The translations under genes and the position numbers were made by a program. From positions 20,180 through 84,179 of the forward strand of contig VRUH01000015.1 in NCBI GenBank assembly GCA_019456185.1: a DNA stretch of 64,000 nucleotides, written 5' to 3'. Position 1 is the stretch's first letter, and the number at the start of each line of letters is the position of its first letter. This DNA comes from Candidatus Glassbacteria bacterium. GTDB lineage: Bacteria; Gemmatimonadota; Glassbacteria; GWA2-58-10. Positions 43,704 to 53,020 of the stretch are shown here, one piece after another. The notes beneath the pieces were generated by a model. The model saw only the letters and a program-made list of their open reading frames with translations, did not search any database and was not told the origin of the DNA.

Positions 43704-44774
43704 TCAGAACCGGTAATTTGCCACAGCCCGGTAGATTGCTTCGATATTGGCTGTCGGCACATCCTCCATCAAGTCCTGATCCGGAGCGATGATGTAACCA
43801 AGGGGCCCCAGGGAACCGATTGTGTGACTGACCACTTGTTCCACTTCCTCCGGAGTGGCTGAGGGCATCAATGTCTGCGTACTGATACCCCCATGAAAAC
43901 CGATTTTTCCGCCGAACATTTTTTTCAGACGCTGCGGATCCATCCCTTCCGCACTGGCCTGTACCGGGTCCAGAATATCTACTCCACAGTCAATGAGGTC
44001 ACTGATAATACCTGATATTGAGCCACAGGAATGGTACATCACTATCAGGCCTGAATTCCGGGCCTGCTCGCAAATACTTGCAATCGAGGGCATGAAAATT
44101 TCCCTGAACATCTCCCTGCTGACAAACATCGAGTTCTGGGTGCCGAAATCCGAGCCGAAATAAAAAACATCTAAATCCGCGGCGCAGCGCGAGAAGTACA
44201 CCTCGTTAATTTCCAGATAGCATTTAGTAACTCTCTCCACCAAGCAGGCTATCAGTTCTGGATCGGTCGCGAGGCCTGCCAGGAAATCCTCTTCACCCAC
44301 CATGGCCTTGGTATGTGTAAAAATACTGGCCCAAGCTCCTCCGTAGACTGCCAACCCTGTTTCCCTTGCCTGTCGTGCCTGTTTTACAGCCAAATGGAGG
44401 TCGATCATTCCGCTGTCCGGCCATTTGATTCTATCGATTTCCTCTGGCCGTTCCAAACCCTTCAACACCGGTTCGACCACTGTATCAGTCCATCTTGAGT
44501 CGTGTTGAAATCTGAGTAGCTTATTACCGAAAATGTCGTAAAACGTCCCGTTTTCCGTGGATTTTTTTAAGTAATCCATGCGGACAGGCAGCTTAAGATG
44601 GAGTGCATCGGCATCGAAATGCCCGATCAATCCCGGTTCTCCAGACAAGCTCAACTCTTTCTCGAGTCTTGCCCTGACCGGTTCTTCTGCTCGGAAGAAA
44701 CATGGAGGTCGGTCTACCTCCCGGTTTTCAAGTGAACGCAGAAGACGCTCTCTGTGGCCCAGTATTATTGCCAT
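43704..44774 (-). CDS. Uroporphyrinogen-decarboxylase-superfamily protein
   Basis: 356 aa, normal URO-D length. Family features: N-terminal HRERLLRSLENREVDRPP, the barrel segments VYGGAWASIFTHTKAMVG, DVFYFGSDFGTQNSMFVS, GLIVMYHSCGSISGIISDLI, GVDILDPVQASAEGMDPQRL, IGFHGGISTQTLM and the C-terminal LGYIIAPDQDL. HSCG and HGGIS are typical of the MtaA/CmuA-like branch rather than of heme-biosynthetic HemE. Such proteins often appear in carbohydrate clusters of FCB and planctomycete genomes with unknown reactions. It starts 16 bp after the amidohydrolase stop. Confidence 0.88.
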   Translation of the reverse strand: MAIILGHRERLLRSLENREVDRPPCFFRAEEPVRARLEKELSLSGEPGLIGHFDADALHLKLPVRMDYLKKSTENGTFYDIFGNKLLRFQHDSRWTDTVVEPVLKGLERPEEIDRIKWPDSGMIDLHLAVKQARQARETGLAVYGGAWASIFTHTKAMVGEEDFLAGLATDPELIACLVERVTKCYLEINEVYFSRCAADLDVFYFGSDFGTQNSMFVSREMFREIFMPSIASICEQARNSGLIVMYHSCGSISGIISDLIDCGVDILDPVQASAEGMDPQRLKKMFGGKIGFHGGISTQTLMPSATPEEVEQVVSHTIGSLGPLGYIIAPDQDLMEDVPTANIEAIYRAVANYRF

Positions 44775-44790
44775 GTTGGATTGGTCCTTT

Positions 44791-46215
44791 TTACCGCAGA
44801 AAGCGCTCTAGTTCATACAATTCAATCGCGTTTTCTCTCAGGATACGCCTTGAAATATGAATGGCTTCATTTGTGGAAAGGTAACCTTCCTCTACTTTTT
44901 CGGTCAGCACCTCTGCCGCAACCCGGCGGGCGATTACACTGTGGCCGTAACTGCCTTCGAGGAACATGCTGTCTCCTCCAAAAAGGTTGATTTTGGTCAC
45001 CGGGACTGTTTCCAACCATTTGTGCAGCCATTCCCTGGTAACACTCATCGAAAACACAGGCATCTGGCACATGTCGAGATAAACGTTGGCGTAATTCTTC
45101 AGGATAGCGGTCAGTTCGCCCATGTAAGGAAACCCGCCGTGAAAGATTACGAATTTCGTCTGCGGATATTTCTGGATCAGGTTCAGCAGAAGAGTCGGTT
45201 TTGCATTGGTTATCTTATTGCCCGGCCCCAGTTGGGCGCCGGTGTGAAACTGTATCGGCAGCCCGTGTTCTCCAGCGCGCCTGACAACCTGGTGCATCAT
45301 GAAATCCTCGAAAGGCCTTCTCTGCGGGTGCTCCAGAGAGTGCTCGATCAGCTCGGAAAAAATCTCTTCAGCATCCCGTCGCGGAGTATCACGAAATAGA
45401 ATTTCCCGGTCGTAAGCCATCGCGGATTTAAGCCCCACGTAGTAACCCTTTTCCTTTATGCTCTGAAATGCCAGGTCGAGAGCTTCCAGAAAGTCGTCCA
45501 GTGTCCTGATCTCCACGCCATATTTATCCGCGATGGCCCTGATATCCTTCGGGGACGGCTGCACAAAATTGTCCTCGAGCGTAAAGTCATCAAACCGCTT
45601 GACCATCACCGTGCGCGGCGGAGGACCATTGTTCAGGCTCGAATCCACCCACACGATTTTGTCCAGGATCAGCAGGTCGATTCCGGCAAGCTCGTGAAGG
45701 ATCTTGTTGCGTATGCCAGGCTTGTCGGCCTCTTTTATTTTCCGATTCAACTCCCACCAGTTGTCATTGTCGATATCGCTGATGCCATGAATGTCCCGGG
45801 CCGCGATCCTCACAGGAATCGAGTATGAAGTATATTTCGCAGCCTCCCAGTAAGGGGACAGCTTGGCCCACCGCTCAACGTCGCTGTTTTTCGGGTCCGC
45901 GATAAACAAACGGTCCGCTTCGCTAAGCCCGGCCGCCATCATGTCCGAATCCGTATTCTGAGTGAACCCCCAGGGCTGGACGAGCCAGAAAAACAGGTCG
46001 GCGTGGTGGTTCAGGCGCAGTTGCTCGGTAATCTGGTGCTCGTGGGTGTCGATCAGGCGGATGGAGTCCACGGCGGACTTTATTCGCTGGTAGACGGCGG
46101 AGGTTTCTGCCAGATTCATGTTTTCTTCCATAGTTGCCCCAAGTGCGGTTTGCTGAAAGAACGGTATTGTAAGAAAAAGCAGGGTTCGCAGCGTACTTTT
46201 TCGGAATAAAGCCAT
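44791..46215 (-). CDS. Secreted amidohydrolase-2-family protein
   Basis: 474 aa from the ATG at 46215, which has GAGG upstream; the longer frame to 46476 lies inside the aminotransferase gene and is not used. Signal peptide about 6-26 (TALGA). TIM-barrel metal-hydrolase motifs: IRLIDTHEHQ (HxH), LPIQFHTGAQLG (His), FVIFHGGFPYMGEL (His) and INLFGGDSMFLEGSYGHS (Asp). The family includes decarboxylases, lactonases and uronate-isomerase-like enzymes. The motif set is complete, so it is likely active in the periplasm. Within the operon it could open a sugar lactone or similar (inference). Confidence 0.82.
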   Translation of the reverse strand: MALFRKSTLRTLLFLTIPFFQQTALGATMEENMNLAETSAVYQRIKSAVDSIRLIDTHEHQITEQLRLNHHADLFFWLVQPWGFTQNTDSDMMAAGLSEADRLFIADPKNSDVERWAKLSPYWEAAKYTSYSIPVRIAARDIHGISDIDNDNWWELNRKIKEADKPGIRNKILHELAGIDLLILDKIVWVDSSLNNGPPPRTVMVKRFDDFTLEDNFVQPSPKDIRAIADKYGVEIRTLDDFLEALDLAFQSIKEKGYYVGLKSAMAYDREILFRDTPRRDAEEIFSELIEHSLEHPQRRPFEDFMMHQVVRRAGEHGLPIQFHTGAQLGPGNKITNAKPTLLLNLIQKYPQTKFVIFHGGFPYMGELTAILKNYANVYLDMCQMPVFSMSVTREWLHKWLETVPVTKINLFGGDSMFLEGSYGHSVIARRVAAEVLTEKVEEGYLSTNEAIHISRRILRENAIELYELERFLR

Positions 46216-46286
46216 AATATCCTCTTCGGCCTTGTATAATTCAGACAGGCACGGCTTAGATGCTCGGATACCATCTGAGTGCGTTC

Positions 46287-47525
46287 TCAGGTCAGTTCTG
46301 CACGGTTTTCGGATACTTTTATCACTGCCCGGGCAATCAGGTCGATGTTTCTTTCCGTAAGCAGGATGTCGTTCTGCACCGTAACGTGCCTGTTCCGGCT
46401 GACTTTCTCGGCCACGGGACACGTCACTTCGGCGTAGTTCATCTTCCCTTTGTAATGGCCGCAGGTGAGCGGGCAACCGGAGCGCCCGAAACTCATCTCG
46501 CGGAAAACCGGCAACTGGTAAACCGGCGCTCCGTAGCCCACTCCCAGCGGCGCTCCCTCGGCGGCCATCGCGTCCAGAAAAGTATCGCGGCTCAGCCCGA
46601 ATTTCTGTGAGTCAAAACTCAGCACGTGGAAATAGTATCCCCGCTGGGTGATCCGGGAGTCTTTTTTCAGCGGCTCCAGCCCGGGGATATCGGCCAGGGC
46701 TGCGGTCAGCCTGGCGGCGTTTTCCATCCTCTTCAGTGTCTGTGCCTGCAGCTTGCGGAGCTGGGTTCTGAGTATAGCGCCCTGGAACTCGGTGATCCTG
46801 TAGTTGGGGCCGACGATGGTATGCTGGTATTTCTCGCTGTTCAGGGTCCGGCCGATATGGTGATAGGCGTAAGCGTTGTTGTAGAGCTCCGCGGAATCAG
46901 TGATAACAGCCCCACCTTCCCCGCAGGTCAGGGACTTGGACTGCTGAAAGCTGAACGTGCCGATATCGCCGATTGCGCCCACCTTGCGCCCGTGCCACTC
47001 GGAGCCCTGGGCATGGGCGCAGTCCTCGACCACTCTCAACTTATGCTTGCGGGCGATTACCATAATCGCATCCATGTCCACCGGGTAACCGGCGTAGTGG
47101 ACCACCACAATCGCTTTTGTCCGCGGAGTCAGTTTTTTCTTGACATCCGCCGGGTCGATCTGGCAGGTGTCCTCGACTATATCGGCAAACACGGGGACCG
47201 CCCGGGCCATCAGCACCGCAGAGGCGGAAGCGATAAACGTTACCGCCGGCACTATCACCTCGTCACCCGGCTCGATACCGCAGGCGCGCAGAGCTATTTC
47301 GATAGCCACCGTACCGTTGGAAACGCCCAGCACGTTACCGGCGTCGTGGTACTTACCGAACTCCTTTTCGAACTTTTCGACTTCCCTGCCGTCATAACGC
47401 CACCACTCGCCAGTTCTGGCCACCCGTTCCACCGCCTTCACATCGGCTTCGGTGACAACCGGCCACTTGATTTGATAGCCTGTTTTAGACAGCGGCTTGC
47501 CCCCGGCAAGTGCCAGTTTCGCCAT
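46287..47525 (-). CDS. DegT/DnrJ/EryC1/StrS-family PLP aminotransferase
   Basis: 412 aa from the ATG at 47525 (AGGGAG upstream). Features of the sugar-aminotransferase family: GVSNGTVAIEIALRACGIEP, DEVIVPAVTFIASASAVL, PVFADIVEDTCQIDP, AIVVVHYAGYPVDMDAI, VVEDCAHAQGSEWHGRKVG, TFSFQQSKSLTCGEGGAVIT with the PLP lysine, and GPNYRITEFQGAIL. These enzymes transfer an amino group to a keto sugar, or in some members dehydrate. Its presence in a catabolic-looking operon with a symporter suggests work on an amino sugar (inference). It starts 32 bp after the symporter stop. Confidence 0.92.
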   Translation of the reverse strand: MAKLALAGGKPLSKTGYQIKWPVVTEADVKAVERVARTGEWWRYDGREVEKFEKEFGKYHDAGNVLGVSNGTVAIEIALRACGIEPGDEVIVPAVTFIASASAVLMARAVPVFADIVEDTCQIDPADVKKKLTPRTKAIVVVHYAGYPVDMDAIMVIARKHKLRVVEDCAHAQGSEWHGRKVGAIGDIGTFSFQQSKSLTCGEGGAVITDSAELYNNAYAYHHIGRTLNSEKYQHTIVGPNYRITEFQGAILRTQLRKLQAQTLKRMENAARLTAALADIPGLEPLKKDSRITQRGYYFHVLSFDSQKFGLSRDTFLDAMAAEGAPLGVGYGAPVYQLPVFREMSFGRSGCPLTCGHYKGKMNYAEVTCPVAEKVSRNRHVTVQNDILLTERNIDLIARAVIKVSENRAELT

Positions 47526-47557
47526 GCCCAACTCCCTTATTGGTGAATAAAAGCGAA

Positions 47558-49276
47558 TTATGAACTGATAGTTGGCCCACGAACGGCATTTCTCTTTCTG
47601 GTCACGATCCTGCACGCTACCAGCAACGCGACTCCGATGAAGACCATCATCAGGGTCAGGCTGAGATTGATCATCCGGCCTTTGAACGAAATATCGAGAA
47701 AACAGAGCAAGGAGGCCGCCGAACCCATGAAGACGGCGCTCCAGCCGGTGATCAAAAAGCTTCCGGTATCGGTAGCCTCACTGTCTCCCACTTCACTGGC
47801 CGAAACAGGCGTGGCCAGCTTGGTGAAGAATGCTTCCAGCTTTATCTTGTACGCTCCCTTTGCCTTGATAAAAATCCCCGGCAGGAAATAGATGGCCGCG
47901 CTGACCGATCCGACCCCGAAAATCTGCTGGGTGAACGAGATGTCTTTTCCCAGCAGCAAATACAGGATGCCGATCGTCAAACCCGTGCCGTAGGAGGCCA
48001 GGCCTGCCCAGGCAGGAGTGCGGCGATATATAAGGCCGAATATGATCGGAATCCCCGCCGGGACAATCAGCACCCCTCCGATGGTAAGCATCAGCCTGAA
48101 CACCCCGCCTTTCACCTGGGCCTGGGCGATCGCCGCGGCAATCACCAGCACTCCGAGCAGGAGGGTCACTATCCGGCCGATCAGCAACAGGGCTCGCGGG
48201 CTGGCGTCTTTCCAGAACACCTGCTTGATGATGTCGTCGGTAATCACTGCCGCATATAGGTTGAAATTGGAACTCAGGGTGCTCATCGTGGCCGAGAGCA
48301 TGGCCGCCAGCAGGATGCCCATCGCGCCCGTGGGAAAGAAATTCATGCAAAACACAACATAGGCGGCTTCATGGGGTGCGTTCATTCCCTCCGGTATCGC
48401 ACCACCCAGGTCCAGACCGAGAATCCGGGTGAAAATGGGCGGGAAGAGCCAGATTGCCGGCGCGATAAACAGCAGGATCATCGTGACAAAGGCCACCTTG
48501 CGCGCCTCTTTCTCGTCTTTCACGGAGAAATACCTCTGCGCGGCCGCGCCGCTCGACATCGCGAAAAACATCATTACCGCGTTAGCGGCCAGGAACAGCC
48601 AGCCGAACTCCTGTGTATCGACGCTCCAGAACCCGGCCGGAGCATCGCTGACCAACCGCGACACGTCACCGAGCTCTTCGAATCCCAGGAACAGAGCCAA
48701 CAGCGCACAGGGAAACAGCACCACGAACTGAAGTGTATCTGTGACGACCACACCCCATAGACCACCGATAATGCAGTACAGCGAAATTACCGCGCCGCAG
48801 ACGATAATGGTGGTGTTCAGGTCGGTGCCGATCGCCACGGACATGAATTTGCCCAGGGCCAGCAGCATCACCCCGCCCTGCACGATAGCCATCCCCAGGT
48901 GAGTCCAACTGTAGAACTGGTTGGTCGAGAGGCCGTAGCGCTCTGTAAGGTACGACATCGCGGTACTGGCTCGCGAGCGCCTCCAGCGGGCGGCCAGGAA
49001 CCAGAACGCGAACACTACGGCAACAGCATTACTGAGGTACATCAGGAAGGCTACACTCGGCGCGCGGTACGCCAGCCCGGCTGCCCCTGTGAACGTGTAG
49101 ACGCTGAAACTGGTCATGAAGAACGAAATGCCGGCCAGCCACTAGGGCATCTTGTTGCTGCTCTTAAAGAAGTCGGAGTCGCTCTTGTTGAAAAACGACA
49201 TCACTATCCCGACAGCCACCATCAGGAGCAGGTAAACGCCTATTACCACGAGATCGATGCTCGAGGCCAGTTTCAT
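47558..49276 (-). pseudogene. Sodium:solute symporter (SSS family) interrupted by one amber codon
   Basis: The ATG at 49276 has AGGAG seven bases upstream and opens a frame of 572 codons to 47558. Codon 45 (49142-49144) is TAG. The surrounding sequence (FFKSSNKMP*WLAGISFF) is the conserved PWW segment after the first membrane helix, so TGG(Trp) became TAG. Everything downstream is a well-kept SSS transporter with about 13 membrane helices (GLSTNQFYSWTHLGMAIVQG, IGGLWGVVVTDTLQFVV, LLAAMLSATMSTLSSNFNLY). A restart at the ATG seven codons later (49117) would give 519 aa without the first helix. It is thus a recent nonsense mutation, a sequencing error, or a read-through codon. Substrate probably a sugar or acid from the operon. 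Confidence 0.8.
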
Positions 49277-49439
49277 TAAAAATCTCCTTGTTTTCCAGCG
49301 GGGCCTGCCTCTTTAATTCGTCGGAAAGTTTCCGCTTCAGCCAGTCGGGTATCTCAGCTAAATCAGCCCAGACGTAAGGAGCCTTGTACATTTCCGGTTT
49401 GAGCACGGCGGTTATCAGTTCCGTGCGAAAAAGCTCCAT
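49164..49439 (-). CDS. Possible small protein upstream of the symporter, 91 aa
   Basis: The frame starts MELFRTELITAVLKPEMYKA, and its first 55 residues look like a genuine amphipathic, helical protein (PDWLKRKLSDELKRQAPLEN). The last 35 codons overlap the symporter start in another frame and look less natural. No membrane segment and no family I recognise. It could be a small operon leader protein, possibly extended by a lost stop. Weak ribosome-binding site. Confidence 0.4.
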   Translation of the reverse strand: MELFRTELITAVLKPEMYKAPYVWADLAEIPDWLKRKLSDELKRQAPLENKEIFNETGLEHRSRGNRRLPAPDGGCRDSDVVFQQERLRLL

Positions 49440-49565
49440 ACCAGGGCCACTTTTTCATTGCCCGGCTGATATGTTTATAATAAAATGAACTGTAATTAAT
49501 GATTTTACAAGAGATTATTAAAATATACATGCACAATTTGCTCAAATAATTAGCATAATATTATT

Positions 49566-50453
49566 ATGGCACAAACCGTCACCTTCAAGGACTTCCCTTC
49601 AATCCCGGAATACGTCCACTACGATCCCGAGTTCGATTTTTATATCGAGAGGGCTATGATGAAATCCCCCTCTTGCCAGCTTCATGCCCACGCTTTCACC
49701 GAGTTGGCGATTGTCATGGGTGGGTCGGTAGTTCATCACACCCGAACGGAAGAGTATCCGGTGGGCACAGGCGCAGTATTTGTAATCACCGACAATCTGG
49801 AGCACGGTTACCGGGACGCCAGAAACCTTTACCTGTGCAATATCATGTACGGTTCTGCTTTTCTGACCGGGTATAAGGAACTGGAGCAGATCCCCGGCTA
49901 CCATGCTCTGTTCTCCCTCGAGCCGTTCTACCGCAAACATCACCGCTTTCAGAGCCGGCTCAATCTCGACAGCAAGCAGTTGGCATTCGTATCCAGGCTG
50001 GTGGGAGAAATGAAACGGGAGTTCGAGGAGAAAAAATCCGGGCACAAACCGGCAATCAAGGCCCTCCTGGTGCAATTGATCATTTATCTTTCCCGGCAGT
50101 ATTCACAGCAGAAATCTGGTAAGGCGGCCAGAATTCTGCCCTTGGCCGAATGCGTAGCCTTCATGGAGGAAAATTTCAGCCGGAAGCTTGCTCTGCGCGA
50201 CCTTGCCGCAATTGCCTGCATGTCAGTGCCCAATTTTGTCCGGGTGTTCAAGGATACTTACCGTACCACGCCGGTGGATTATTTAATCCGGCTGAGAGTG
50301 CAGAAAGCCTGTGAGATGCTGCAAAACCAGGAGGAAACTGTTACTTCAGTGGCTCTCAAGTCCGGTTTTTAGGACGGGAATTACTAGTCCCGGACTTTTC
50401 GCAGGATTACCGGGAAGACACCCAGTGAACTCAGGAAGAATTTGACTGCCTGA
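49566..50453 (+). pseudogene. AraC-family regulator interrupted by two amber codons near the C terminus
   Basis: N-terminal cupin-like sensor (about 1-110: QLHAHAFTELAIVMGGSVVH, VGTGAVFVITDNLEHGY), then the AraC DNA-binding pair: first HTH LALRDLAAIACMSVPNFVRVFKDT and second HTH starting VTSVALKSGF. The frame then meets TAG (50370-50372), continues DGNY, meets TAG again (50385-50387) and continues SRTFRRITGKTPSELRKN to TGA at 50453. In relatives this region reads like GFqDgNYfSRtFrr, so both TAG codons replace sense codons inside the second recognition helix. If translation stops at the first TAG, DNA binding is probably lost. It faces the symporter operon, its expected target. Confidence 0.8.
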
Positions 50454-50527
50454 AACGGCGAACGGCTTTCAGACTTTCCACTCCAATCAGATTCATTGGC
50501 GGCAGGCACCCTGAGGAGATCATTCAG

Positions 50528-52969
50528 ATGATAATAGCGTCGAGACAACGTGAAAAGAATTCATTCCAGCCGGCGACTTTGCTTTTCTTCTTGCTTTTGC
50601 TCGGTATAACGGCTTGCTCATTCACGCCCGCCGATGAAACGCGGCAGTTGAATGCCGTGCCGACGGATAGAACCTGGCAGCGGCTGGGTCCCGGCGGCGG
50701 CGGGGCCATGTTCCTGCCGACAGTCAATCCCGCCGACCCCGATAACGTCTTCCTGCGCTGCGACATGACCGGGGCGTATGTGACCCACGACGGAGGGAAG
50801 TCGTGGCGCATGTTCCACCTGCGCACGGTCGTCAGGGATTTCGAGTTCGACCCCTCGGACCCCAAAGTGATCTATGCTTCCAACACCGGCCTTTACCGTT
50901 CTGAAGACTGTGGCGCGAGCTGGAAGCTGATTTACCCCGACCCTGCCTCTATCGTAGCCGAGAGGATGGTGGGCGACCACGCCGAGCAGTTTTTCGTGAC
51001 CCGGGAAGGAGAAATGCGGGGGGAAATAGTTAAAGTCCGGGTAGACCCGTCTGACGGCAGCCACATATACATGGGACTTACTCCACCCTATGAGAGCACG
51101 CCGGCCGACGGGAAGCGGACCAGGAAAACCGGTGCGCCTGTGCTGGTTACATCTGACCGGGGCGAAAACTGGCGCGAGCTGGCCAGGGTGCCGGGTTCAA
51201 CAGTACTCGCAATCATCCCGGGAACCTGGGACGGCAGGCCGGATGAACTTACTGTGGTCACCGACAAGTGCGTTGCGTGGATAAAAGAATCCACCGGCGA
51301 GGTTACAGAATATCAGCTGCCTGATACCAGAGCCGCTCATGCCGACGCGGGTGTGGGGCCAGAGGGCAGCGTGCTTTACCTGATGACCAGCGACTCGCCG
51401 GATGCAGGTTACCTGCCCGCCGGGGAAGGTGTTTACCGCTCCGATGACAGGGGACAAAGCTGGCGGAAAGTTATGCAGGGTTTGCTGGACGATACCGAAG
51501 TCTCCGGAAAGTCCCCCGTGTTTTCCACTATCGCTGTCTGCGAAAAAGAGCCTGAAGTGGTTTACCTTTCCTGCAACAGGTACAATCCAGCACAGGGCGG
51601 CAATCATCATTTCGGCATTTTTAAGAGTACGGATAGCGGAGAAAGCTGGCGCTGGGTGTTCCGCGCGGAATTCGACAACATGATCAGCGGCAACTACGAC
51701 GGCGGCTGGCTGATGGAGGAATACGGGCCGGAGTGGGGAGAAAACCCGTTTTCAATCGGAGTGAGCCCGTCCAATCCGGATATCGCCTATGGCAGTGATT
51801 TCGGCTGCACCCATCGTACGCTCGACGGCGGTAAGACCTGGGAGCAGGTGTATACGGACCGGCAGCCGGACGGTAGTTGGGTCAGCCGGGGCCTGGACGT
51901 AACTGTCTGTTACGGGGTTCAATTCGACCCGTTCGACAGCTACCATCTTTTCGCCAACTATACCGATATCGGCGCCCTGCAGAGCTTCAACGGGGGCGAG
52001 TCCTGGGTGCACGCTACCGAAGGTATCCCGCATGCCTGGATCAACGGTTGCTACTGGACGGTATTCGATCCCGAGGTTAGAGGGCGTGCCTGGTCGGTTT
52101 GGTCCGGGGCCCACGACCTGCCGCGGCCCAAGATGTTCCGCAGCGGTAATTTCGACCGCTATGCCGGCGGTGCGGCTGTCTCCGATGACGGCGGCCGCAG
52201 TTGGCGGGTGAGCAATGCCGGTTTGCCGGAAAACTGCCCATCCACCTACATCGTGCTCGATGAAAACAGCCCGCTAGAGTCGCGCACGCTTTATCTCTGC
52301 GGGTTCGGCAAGGGTGTGTTCAAGTCCACCGACGGAGGCGCGAACTGGAGCAAAGGCGGTGCGATTCCCGGGCCGAACAAAAATGCCTGGCAACTGGCCC
52401 TCCTGCCAACCGGACGGTTGGTCCTGCTGGTAGCTCGCGGACTGGAAAACAGGCAACTGGTGGACGGTGGCGTTTTCACCAGCGACGATGCCGGCGAATC
52501 CTGGCAAACACTCTCCCTGCCTCAGGGAGTTAATGCTCCCAATGCTTTGGCCGTTGACCCTGCAAAGCCCGAAAGAATGTTCCTGGCTCTCTGGCCTCGC
52601 ACGGAAAACGGACGTGAGACCGGCGGAGGCCTTCTGCGTACCGAAGACAGCGGTAAAAGCTGGCAGAGAGTTTTCCGCGAGGATGCGCACGTATTCTCGG
52701 TGGCCCTGGAGCCCGAAAACCCGTCGCGCGTGTATATCAACACATTTGACAGTGCGGCGTTTACCAGCGCCGACGGCGGGAGAAGCTGGAACAAGATCCG
52801 GGGCTACGATTTCAAGTGGGGCCACAGGGTAATTCCCGACCTGCATAAACCGGGTATGATTTTCCTGACGACTTTCGGCGGAGGGCTGTTCCATGGCCCC
52901 GGCGATGGTGACCCGCGGGCGGTGCCGGACATAGTTGACTTTTCGCAGGATTGGCGCTGGGGGCTTTGA
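50528..52969 (+). CDS. Secreted BNR/VPS10-type propeller lipoprotein (GH74/sialidase-like repeats)
   Basis: 813 aa. A lipoprotein signal ends LGITAC (Cys30). The rest is a series of BNR/Asp-box repeats: VTHDGGKSWRMF, YRSEDCGASWKLI, TSDRGENWRELA, RSDDRGQSWRKV, STDSGESWRWV, TLDGGKTWEQV, SDDGGRSWRVS, STDGGANWSKG, SDDAGESWQTL, TEDSGKSWQRV and SADGGRSWNKI. At least 11 S/T-x-D-x-G-x-x-W boxes imply two seven-bladed propellers, as in GH74 xyloglucanases or sortilin-like proteins. Catalytic Asp residues cannot be assigned by eye. It starts 75 bp after the AraC remnant and forms an operon with the heparinase-like gene 51 bp downstream. Confidence 0.85.
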   Translation: MIIASRQREKNSFQPATLLFFLLLLGITACSFTPADETRQLNAVPTDRTWQRLGPGGGGAMFLPTVNPADPDNVFLRCDMTGAYVTHDGGKSWRMFHLRTVVRDFEFDPSDPKVIYASNTGLYRSEDCGASWKLIYPDPASIVAERMVGDHAEQFFVTREGEMRGEIVKVRVDPSDGSHIYMGLTPPYESTPADGKRTRKTGAPVLVTSDRGENWRELARVPGSTVLAIIPGTWDGRPDELTVVTDKCVAWIKESTGEVTEYQLPDTRAAHADAGVGPEGSVLYLMTSDSPDAGYLPAGEGVYRSDDRGQSWRKVMQGLLDDTEVSGKSPVFSTIAVCEKEPEVVYLSCNRYNPAQGGNHHFGIFKSTDSGESWRWVFRAEFDNMISGNYDGGWLMEEYGPEWGENPFSIGVSPSNPDIAYGSDFGCTHRTLDGGKTWEQVYTDRQPDGSWVSRGLDVTVCYGVQFDPFDSYHLFANYTDIGALQSFNGGESWVHATEGIPHAWINGCYWTVFDPEVRGRAWSVWSGAHDLPRPKMFRSGNFDRYAGGAAVSDDGGRSWRVSNAGLPENCPSTYIVLDENSPLESRTLYLCGFGKGVFKSTDGGANWSKGGAIPGPNKNAWQLALLPTGRLVLLVARGLENRQLVDGGVFTSDDAGESWQTLSLPQGVNAPNALAVDPAKPERMFLALWPRTENGRETGGGLLRTEDSGKSWQRVFREDAHVFSVALEPENPSRVYINTFDSAAFTSADGGRSWNKIRGYDFKWGHRVIPDLHKPGMIFLTTFGGGLFHGPGDGDPRAVPDIVDFSQDWRWGL

Positions 52970-53020
52970 GTATCCGGCCTGAACAATCCTGCAGGCTAAC
53001 CTTTTTGCAACGGAGCTGGA

